NCBI GenBank assembly: GCA_034399355.1
Contig: JAXMMT010000005.1
Location: forward strand, 1 to 11,824
Direction of reading: 5' to 3'
Length of the DNA: 11,824 nt
DNA from: UBA2279 sp034399355
GTDB lineage: Bacteria > Actinomycetota > Coriobacteriia > Anaerosomatales > Anaerosomataceae
In this document: positions 7,109-11,824 of the stretch, piece by piece
Numbering within the stretch: the stretch's first letter is position 1
Layout of the letters: the number at the start of each line of letters is the position of its first letter
Translations under genes and position numbers: made by a program
The notes under the pieces: generated by a model
Databases searched by the model: none
Seen by the model: only the letters and a program-made list of their open reading frames with translations
Told to the model about the DNA's origin: nothing

Positions 7109-7477
7109 ATGCGTAGGTACGCACTTCTGGCATGTGGGTGGGTCTTCCTGGGACTGGGCGTCTTAGGCATGGCGCTACCCGTACTTCCCACCACACCCTT
7201 CGTTCTCCTGGCTGCGGCGTGCTTCCTGCGCAGTTCGGAGCGATTGCACTCATGGATCCTGGGACATCGCGTATTCGGCCCACAGATTGCCGACTACCTT
7301 GAGGGCAAGGGGCTGAAGCGTAAGACGAAAGTCGTGGCAATCTCCACGCTATGGGCGAGCATGCTCGGCTCGGCCGTCTTCTTCGTCCCCTACTTCATCG
7401 CCGACGTGGCAATGGTGCTTGTGGCCGTGGGAGTGACGGTGTATCTGGTGCGCCTGCCCACTGCTCCGCCGTCCTGA
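7109..7477 (+). CDS. YbaN/DUF454 family small inner-membrane protein
   Basis: The 122-residue product carries the DUF454 signature: a glycine-rich first helix, the LPVLPTTPFVLLAAACFLRSSERLHSWIL block (about residues 23-51 from ATG 7109), then HRVFGPQIADYL. Two hydrophobic segments lie near the C terminus (about 75-112). DUF454/YbaN proteins are conserved inner-membrane proteins of unknown function. The ATG at 7109 is preferred because ggaag lies 5 nt upstream and the protein then starts MRRYALL, as in relatives; an in-frame ATG at 7097 would add four residues. It follows the alpha/alpha-toroid gene by 39 bp and converges on the GDT1-type gene with a 33-bp gap. Confidence 0.88.
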   Translation: MRRYALLACGWVFLGLGVLGMALPVLPTTPFVLLAAACFLRSSERLHSWILGHRVFGPQIADYLEGKGLKRKTKVVAISTLWASMLGSAVFFVPYFIADVAMVLVAVGVTVYLVRLPTAPPS

Positions 7478-7510
7478 GTCGGCTCACTTCCGTAGTGGCG
7501 CGCGGGGCAC

Positions 7511-8179
7511 TTACCCGCCGAGAAGCCCCGCCGCAATCGCTACCACGCCGAAGAGGATGAAGAACACACCGGAGACGCGCCGCAGCAGCAGCTCGGGCAG
7601 CTTTTTGCCGAGCAGGCGCCCCACGCCGATCGCGATGGCGTCGGCCACCACCATACCGAGCGTCGAGCCGAGCGTGACTCCCCAGAAGCGGCCGCTGGCC
7701 GACACACCGGCGGGGCCCATGCCCAGCGTCTCGAGCCAGCCCTGCACCGCGGGGCCGACCGTCTTGAGGTAGGTCACGAGCGCGGTTCCCGGATCGGCGG
7801 CGATGGTCATCGTCATGATCTGCGTCTTGTCGCCCAGCTCGGCCAGGAAAAACGCGATGCCCGTGGCGATGACCGGGCCGAAGCGACCACCCTTCTCGGC
7901 ATCCGACTCATCGACGGAGTCACCACGCAACGTCCAGATCCCGAACCCGATGAAGAGTAGCCCGGTCACCCAGGGCAGCACACCTTCGGGGATGATGCCG
8001 CCGACAGCCTGACCCACGAGCGCGGTGAAGAAGTGGATGACGAACGTCGCCACCAGGATGCCGAGAAGCACCTGCCAGGCCTTGTAGCGGCAGGCCAGCG
8101 ACATGGCGAGCAGCTGTGATTTGTCGGCGAGCTCGCCGATCATGATGAGCACAAACGCCACTGCGAAAACGTAGCCCAC
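7511..8179 (-). CDS. TMEM165/GDT1 family (UPF0016) membrane cation transporter
   Basis: The 222-residue protein has two homologous halves of three membrane helices each and the two family signatures E-x-G-D-K-[TS]: GELADKSQ (about 16-23, with Ala in place of Gly) and AELGDKTQ (about 112-119). Members transport divalent cations such as Mn2+ and Ca2+ against protons; bacterial members are implicated in Mn2+ export. The substrate here is inferred from the family. A charged linker (DSVDESDAEKGG) joins the halves. The GTG at 8179 has gggggag 8 nt upstream. Its start lies 2 nt after the stop of the 48-codon gene at 8182-8328, so translation is probably coupled and the two share a promoter. I see no manganese riboswitch (yybP-ykoY) in the short leader. 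Confidence 0.9.
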   Translation of the reverse strand: MGYVFAVAFVLIMIGELADKSQLLAMSLACRYKAWQVLLGILVATFVIHFFTALVGQAVGGIIPEGVLPWVTGLLFIGFGIWTLRGDSVDESDAEKGGRFGPVIATGIAFFLAELGDKTQIMTMTIAADPGTALVTYLKTVGPAVQGWLETLGMGPAGVSASGRFWGVTLGSTLGMVVADAIAIGVGRLLGKKLPELLLRRVSGVFFILFGVVAIAAGLLGG

Positions 8180-8181
8180 GG

Positions 8182-8328
8182 CTAGCGCTCCCCCGCCGCT
8201 TCGAACAAAGCCTGCGCGCGTTCGCGGTCCTGCTCGGCGGTCTCATACTCCGCAAGGGCCTCACGCGCCGCCGCCCTTGCGCTCATCAGTTCGATGAGGC
8301 GAAGGATATAGTCACTCTGGAATCCCAT
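8182..8328 (-). CDS. small 48-residue protein upstream of the GDT1-type transporter
   Basis: The minus-strand frame begins MGFQSDYILRLIELM, continues through an alanine- and glutamate-rich helical stretch, and ends FEAAGER at TAG 8184-8182. The opening resembles the short MGFxSDYILRLIE proteins (DUF6483-like) found in various bacteria; I recognise the start but no function. The C-terminal two thirds look like one charged helix. The stop lies 2 nt before the GTG of the transporter, arguing for a genuine, co-translated gene. No ribosome-binding site is at a normal distance (the nearest aggag is 15 nt from the ATG), but a TATACT -10 ends 6 nt before the ATG, which fits a leaderless transcript. 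Confidence 0.75.
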   Translation of the reverse strand: MGFQSDYILRLIELMSARAAAREALAEYETAEQDRERAQALFEAAGER

Positions 8329-8334
8329 GCGAAG

Positions 8335-8340
8335 AGTATA
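8335..8340 (-). promoter_or_regulatory. -10 element of the small gene and transporter operon (leaderless arrangement)
   Basis: TATACT on the minus strand ends 6 nt before the ATG at 8328, so transcription would start at or next to the start codon. The hexamer is identical to the -10 of both tRNA-Ser promoters. The -35 region is weak (gaagcc at 17 bp). Confidence 0.6.
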
Positions 8341-8475
8341 CGACTCCTGCTGAGACGGCTTCGACGGGACAGCTGCAGGCAGGTACGACGCCCTTCTTGG
8401 CGAAACTCATACATAGTAAGCATCCAATCCTCTCGGCCATGGGAGGCCGGGGGACTAGCGGCACTGGAGGCACGT

Positions 8476-9480
8476 ATGAGCGCCGATCGCAACCCTTCGA
8501 GAGGCAAGGTCCTGCTCGTCGAGGACTCACAGACCCTGCTCCAGATGGTGAGCATGACGCTCGAGGAGCGTGGCTATACGGTCTTGCAGGCGCCCGACGG
8601 GGTCACCGCGCTCGAACTCCTTGCCGAGCACGCGCCCGAGGCCGTTGTCCTCGACATCAACCTGCCCGACATCGACGGCTTCGAGCTGTGCAAGCGCATC
8701 AAGGCCGAGCCGCGCAGCCGCAACATACCGGTACTGATGATGACCTCGCTGGGCAAGTCCGGCTTTGAGGTCATGTCGATCGAAGCCGGCGCCGACGACT
8801 TCATCTCCAAGCCGATCGACCCGCTGGTCCTCGACGCTCGCATTCAGATGGTGGTCCGGCGCATGCGCCGCGAGCGGTTCGCCAACGCACTCACCGGCCT
8901 GCCCGCCAACGCGCTCACCGAGGAGCGGCTCAACTTCCTCATCACGCGCGGAAAGCCGTTCGCGCTGTCGTTCGTGGACATCGACGGCTTCAGAGCATTC
9001 AACCGGCGGTACGGGCATGACCGGGGCGACCTCGTGATCCGGCATCTTGCAAATCTTATCCTCGAGGCGCTGCGCTTCAATGGCATCGACGACCCATTCG
9101 TCGGGCACCTTGGCGGAGACGACTTCGTCTTCGCGAGCGACCCGGACAACTCCGAACGAATCGGGAAGAGTATCGTGCACGGTTTCGAACTCAGTGTGAT
9201 GGACTTCTATGACGACGAGGACCGCGCGCATGGCGGATTCAACCTCAAGGGGCGACGCGGCGGCATGAAGCGCTACGGCCCACTGACCCTCTCGATCGCT
9301 ACCGCCAGCGTGACCGACCGCATGCCCGAGTCAGTGATCGCACTCATGGATATCGGTGGCGAACTGCTGCACTACGCCAAGCAGCTCGGTGGCGGAGCGG
9401 TGGTCGCAGAGCGACGCTCGGGCGACAGCGACTCCGAGGAGCAGGACTCCGAGGAGCAGGACTCCGAGGAAAACGAGTAG
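8476..9480 (+). CDS. response regulator: receiver plus degenerate GGDEF (GGDDF) domain, acidic repeat tail
   Basis: Residues 11-128 form a CheY-like receiver with the acidic pair E16-D17, phosphoacceptor D60 (AVVLDINLPD), T90 and K112 (SKPID), so phosphorylation looks possible. Residues about 135-310 resemble a GGDEF domain: FVDIDGFRAFNRRYGHDRGD (166-185) matches the metal- and substrate-binding segment, and HLGGDDF (211-217) replaces GGDEF with an Asp for the catalytic Glu and lacks the usual Arg-Tyr before it. No RxxD inhibitory site is visible. I know a family of receiver-GGDDF proteins with a VGHxGGDDF core; activity as a diguanylate cyclase is uncertain, and signalling by binding or protein contact is as likely. 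The tail (317-334) is three copies of a DSEEQ-like unit. ATG 8476 has ggagg 5 nt upstream. No histidine kinase is adjacent. Confidence 0.85.
   Translation: MSADRNPSRGKVLLVEDSQTLLQMVSMTLEERGYTVLQAPDGVTALELLAEHAPEAVVLDINLPDIDGFELCKRIKAEPRSRNIPVLMMTSLGKSGFEVMSIEAGADDFISKPIDPLVLDARIQMVVRRMRRERFANALTGLPANALTEERLNFLITRGKPFALSFVDIDGFRAFNRRYGHDRGDLVIRHLANLILEALRFNGIDDPFVGHLGGDDFVFASDPDNSERIGKSIVHGFELSVMDFYDDEDRAHGGFNLKGRRGGMKRYGPLTLSIATASVTDRMPESVIALMDIGGELLHYAKQLGGGAVVAERRSGDSDSEEQDSEEQDSEENE
9430..9474 (+). repeat. 15-bp tandem repeat, three copies, in frame
   Basis: Units gactccgaggagcag at 9430 and 9445 are identical, and the third (9460-9474) differs only at its last bases. They encode DSEEQ, DSEEQ and DSEEN at the end of the response regulator. 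The unit length is a multiple of three, so copy-number change by slippage would keep the frame. Confidence 0.9.
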
Positions 9481-9501
9481 GGGCGAGGTCGCCCTCGCCC
9501 C
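9480..9501 (+). terminator. hairpin after the response regulator gene
   Basis: The 9-bp GC stem (ggggcgagg with cctcgcccc, 4-nt loop tcgc) begins on the last base of the stop codon. No T run follows on the plus strand, so it is a weak candidate. On the minus strand it lies about 40 nt past the tRNA-Ser(GGA) end and could serve both directions. Confidence 0.45.
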
Positions 9502-9542
9502 CTGCTGCGCGTTCGTGTCCGGCATGCACCGGGTGTCATCAC

Positions 9543-9636
9543 TGGCGGAGAGTCAGGGATTCGAACCCTGGGTACCGGTTCAAGCCGGCACACACGATTT
9601 CCAGTCGTGCTCCTTCAGCCTCTCGGACAACTCTCC
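9543..9636 (-). tRNA. tRNA-Ser(GGA)
   Basis: On the minus strand ggagagt pairs with actctcc, followed by discriminator G and encoded CCA (9545-9543). The anticodon stem cacga/tcgtg encloses ctggaaa, anticodon GGA (reads UCC and UCU). The variable arm gccgg/ccggt is long, as expected for serine. The T arm is caggg-ttcgaat-ccctg. Total length is 94 nt including CCA. Confidence 0.96.
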
Positions 9637-9686
9637 TTAGGCGTCCCGCCCGACCGGTGCGCCAGCCGTGCGGAAACGCACAAGCG

Positions 9687-9715
9687 AGTATAGCGAGGAA
9701 GTGATGCTCGGGCAA
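9687..9715 (-). promoter_or_regulatory. promoter of tRNA-Ser(GGA)
   Basis: Minus-strand ttgccc (9715-9710) and tatact (9692-9687) are 17 bp apart, matching the tRNA-Ser(CGA) promoter in both hexamers and spacing. Transcription would start near 9680, about 44 nt upstream of the tRNA. A gtgcg/cgcac hairpin lies in the leader. Confidence 0.78.
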
Positions 9716-9848
9716 TGCGGGCCGATGTCACAGCCTCGCGGACTCGTGCCGCACCGGAATCAACAGCGAGAAGGTCGAACCGACGCCCGGCGTACTCTCG
9801 ACCTCCATCCTTCCGACGACTGTCCGTCTCGAATCCTCCGCCGAACGG

Positions 9849-11729
9849 CTAGCCGGCGCCACCGCCGCCGCCTCCGCCGCCACCGCCTCCACCGCCAGAG
9901 AACCCACCTCCGCCGCCAGATGCCGACGAGTTCGCCGAAGAGGCGACGCTCGCTGCGGAAGCCACGCCGGTCGTGATCGCGCTCATCGGCGTCACGCCGT
10001 AGGCGTTGGGTGTCGACAGCCACAACAGGCGACCCATGTACGGGTCGTTGAAGACTTCGGGAACCCTGGTGCGCATCGCTTTGATGACCTCATCGGCGAT
10101 ACCGAACACGACCGCGAGCACGAGAAAGTGCTTCCACAGCGCCACGTGTGTGGGGGGCTTCTCCTGCATACGCCCGAAGTCCTTGAGGTAGTTGCGTACA
10201 CCCTCGTACTTGGCGTGGAGCTCCGCCGCCTCACGGCTCCGGCGCTCCATCTTGATGCCAAGGATGATGGTGACGACACCGGCGGGTAGCGCCCACAGCA
10301 GCGCCCATCCGGTCTCGGCCACTACGAGCGGTAGGAAACCCGCGGCAAGCGAGAAGACGCCGCCAGCGATGAACGCAGCCTGTTTGCCTCGGCCACCCTC
10401 CTCAAGGAAGCCACGCGAGCGCATGTCATCCTCGACGGCCTTCTTCCAGTCGGCGATCCCATTGACATACGTGCTCGGCGCCGCCTTGGCGCGCTCCTGC
10501 AGTTCGATCATCGTGAAGCTGTCGCTGCGTGCGACCTTGTCGAAGAACAGCGCCAGTAGCTTCGCCTCGGCGGGGTCAAGGTTGACCGCCTTGCTCCTGT
10601 CGAGGGTCAGGCGGTACGTCTCCTCTTCTTTGTTCATCAGGCCGAGAAATGCCTTCTTCTGCTCGATGACGCGCTCGATGTTGATGACACCGCGGTCGAT
10701 GAGGTCGAGCAGTGTCGCGGTCATGTCGTCATTGTCAGGCTGGCCCATCTTCATGAGCGAGCCCACCAGCGCCGGCGGGATCTCGGCGGGCAACTCTCGG
10801 AAGTACTCGCCCTGGAACTGCGGCTCGTACTCCTTGCCATACTTGAGAAACTTCACGATTGCGGCGCCCAGGATGAGTGTCGGGACGATGAACGCGAACG
10901 CGAGAGAGCCCCATACCTTCAACCGCGCCCCTGTACGTGCGCGATTCGCCTCAGTCGCCCAGCGTTCTTCGTCCGAGAGGATCTTCTCGAGACGCGCACC
11001 CGGCGTTGGATCCGCCTGATCGAGCCAGCCTGTCGGAAACACGATGCGAGCCTCGACGAACGTGTACGCGGGAACCTGCGGTACGGTCAACGTGACCGCA
11101 CTCGCTTGCTCATCGACGCCCACGTAGCCGGTGAGCGGGCCGTGCGCCCATGCGCGCACGTTCTCACCTGCGGTGATCGGCTCGCCGGGGTTGGGCAGCG
11201 CGATAGTGATGCTGATATCACTCGCTCCCAGGTCCCAGCGATCGCCAATGAACTGCCAGTACAGCTCGCTTGTGTCGTCCCAGCGCTTGGCGGCATCGCG
11301 CACCTTATAAGTGAGAGTGAAGGGCGCATTGACGTCTGCGAGGCGGAAGAACGCCCGTACCTCGACGTAGTCGCCATAGTCGGTGACTTGATAGGTGCCC
11401 GGGGGTCGGGTCTCGGCAGCAGTAGGGTCATCAGTGGGCGCATAGGCACCGTCAGGGCCCTCAAGTCCCAGCACTTCGATGCCGCCCGAGTCACCCTTGT
11501 CGAGGTCCCAGTAGACAAAGGTGTAGTCGCCACTGAAGTTGAAGGTACGGCGCTCTTCAACCTGCATCGATCCGTCGGACACCACTGTGGCGTCGATGCT
11601 CACGGGCCCCATGGTGTAGGACTTCGCAAGCGCAGCGCCCGGAGCGGCAAGTCCGAGTGCCATCGCGAGCGCTACGAACACCGCTAGGAGCCTGTCGGGA
11701 AATAGTCCAACCTCGCGGAACGCGCGCAC
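9849..11729 (-). CDS. DUF2207 membrane protein with polyglycine tail
   Basis: The 626-residue protein has a hydrophobic signal segment (about 14-35, possible cleavage after ALA35), an extracytoplasmic beta-rich DUF2207 domain (about 37-235), a membrane helix (272-295), a cytoplasmic region with the family-typical PPALVGSLMKMG and TATLLDLIDRGVINIE segments (318-352), two further helices (about 453-490), a LWKHFLVLAVVFGIADEVI segment (531-549) and a tail rich in Ser, Ala and Gly ending in long glycine runs (605-626). Such tails recur in this family, whose function is unknown. The start is doubtful: GTG 11729 gives the longest frame but has no clear ribosome-binding site, and its first dozen codons may lie inside the adjoining IS1182-type element. 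A GTG at 11681 and an ATG at 11663 lie in the signal segment. The original start may have been removed by the insertion. Confidence 0.85.
   Translation of the reverse strand: MRAFREVGLFPDRLLAVFVALAMALGLAAPGAALAKSYTMGPVSIDATVVSDGSMQVEERRTFNFSGDYTFVYWDLDKGDSGGIEVLGLEGPDGAYAPTDDPTAAETRPPGTYQVTDYGDYVEVRAFFRLADVNAPFTLTYKVRDAAKRWDDTSELYWQFIGDRWDLGASDISITIALPNPGEPITAGENVRAWAHGPLTGYVGVDEQASAVTLTVPQVPAYTFVEARIVFPTGWLDQADPTPGARLEKILSDEERWATEANRARTGARLKVWGSLAFAFIVPTLILGAAIVKFLKYGKEYEPQFQGEYFRELPAEIPPALVGSLMKMGQPDNDDMTATLLDLIDRGVINIERVIEQKKAFLGLMNKEEETYRLTLDRSKAVNLDPAEAKLLALFFDKVARSDSFTMIELQERAKAAPSTYVNGIADWKKAVEDDMRSRGFLEEGGRGKQAAFIAGGVFSLAAGFLPLVVAETGWALLWALPAGVVTIILGIKMERRSREAAELHAKYEGVRNYLKDFGRMQEKPPTHVALWKHFLVLAVVFGIADEVIKAMRTRVPEVFNDPYMGRLLWLSTPNAYGVTPMSAITTGVASAASVASSANSSASGGGGGFSGGGGGGGGGGGGGAG
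9852..9917 (-). repeat. low-complexity glycine codon run
   Basis: Mostly GGN codons encode the last 22 residues of the DUF2207 protein, 19 of them glycine, broken by FS once and ending AG. Synonymous codons are mixed, so it is not a pure trinucleotide repeat. Confidence 0.85.
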
Positions 11730-11758
11730 TGGCCCAGGTGAGGATGCCCCCGTAGAAT

Positions 11759-11789
11759 GGTGTCGACGCCGAAACGGAAGGTCGACACC
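11759..11789 (+). promoter_or_regulatory. hairpin abutting the transposase start codon
   Basis: ggtgtcgac (11759-11767) is the exact reverse complement of gtcgacacc (11781-11789); the loop is 13 nt. The right arm ends at the base before ATG 11790, and the Shine-Dalgarno-like ggaagg (11776-11781) sits in the loop edge. The placement mirrors the leader hairpin of the ISLre2 element. Confidence 0.7.
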
Positions 11790-11824
11790 ATGGCCCGGGA
11801 GTTCCTGCCCTACGATCCTGACCA
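11790..11824 (+). CDS. IS1182-type transposase, N-terminal fragment
   Basis: Only the first eleven codons plus two bases are present, reading MAREFLPYDPD. The (M)xREFLPYDPDQ opening is highly characteristic of IS1182-family (DDE, DUF772/IS4-like) transposases. The ATG follows directly after a 9-bp hairpin, with ggaag 9 nt upstream. The rest of the gene is beyond the window, so integrity cannot be judged. Confidence 0.75.
   Translation, partial: MAREFLPYDPD

Larger units (their letters stand above)
11693..11824 (+). mobile_element. left end of an IS1182-type insertion sequence, running off the window
   Basis: The identified transposase start at 11790 implies an element entering here. The outer boundary is not proven; a change at about 11693 (tgtcgggaaatagtcc) is my estimate for the terminal repeat, giving a leader of about 97 bp. 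The partner repeat lies beyond the window. Confidence 0.55.

Noticed and set aside
8180..8475. Manganese riboswitch (yybP-ykoY) upstream of the GDT1-type transporter
   Set aside because: The upstream space is occupied by the 48-codon gene and no typical riboswitch pairing was seen.
1..11824. CRISPR array, toxin-antitoxin or phage-defence module
   Set aside because: No regularly spaced repeats and no recognisable toxin, antitoxin, nuclease or restriction protein in any real gene.

Overview
The window looks like a GC-rich bacterial chromosome fragment. Bacterial-type transposases, two serine tRNAs with encoded CCA ends, -35/-10 type promoters and one probably leaderless small gene suggest an actinobacterial lineage, perhaps Coriobacteriia-like. 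That placement is inference from gene content and style; there is no rRNA or other strong phylogenetic marker. Three different insertion-sequence families sit in under 12 kb. The first base of the window coincides with the end of an ISLre2-family element and the last bases run into an IS1182-type transposase, so the fragment may be an assembly contig bounded by repeats.

Layout. 1-1528: a complete ISLre2-family element with 22-bp terminal inverted repeats and a transposase whose ribosome-binding site lies in a strong hairpin. 1817-4123 (minus): a two-gene glycosylation unit, a GT2 glycosyltransferase followed by a multi-spanning GT-C/GT39-like transferase. 4166-about 4690 (minus): a decayed IS3-family remnant. 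About 4691-5104 (plus): the C-terminal part of an unrecognised protein, cut where it meets that remnant. 5138-5479 (minus): a small lipoprotein. 5637-5845 (minus strand): tRNA-Ser(CGA) with its promoter and a hairpin terminator.

6017-7477 (plus): an alpha/alpha-toroid (prenyltransferase-repeat-like) protein and a YbaN/DUF454 membrane protein. 7511-8328 (minus): a 48-codon gene with a -10 element placed for leaderless transcription, followed 2 nt later by a TMEM165/GDT1-type cation transporter. 8476-9480 (plus): a receiver plus degenerate GGDEF (GGDDF) response regulator with a tandemly repeated acidic tail. 9543-9715 (minus): tRNA-Ser(GGA) with a promoter nearly identical in design to the first tRNA-Ser promoter. 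9849-11729 (minus): a DUF2207 membrane protein ending in a polyglycine tail. 11790 to the end: the start of an IS1182-type transposase, again with a hairpin abutting its start codon.

How they work together. The GT2/GT-C pair probably forms a lipid-linked sugar synthesis and transfer unit, and the IS3 remnant has replaced whatever lay upstream of it. The middle segment (5138-9640) is ordinary housekeeping and accessory content. The most unusual signals are the two unrelated transposases with start-abutting hairpins, the probable chimeric 5' end of the DUF2207 gene, the leaderless 48-aa gene coupled to a metal transporter, and the matched tRNA-Ser promoters. I see no clearly new defence or biosynthetic system.
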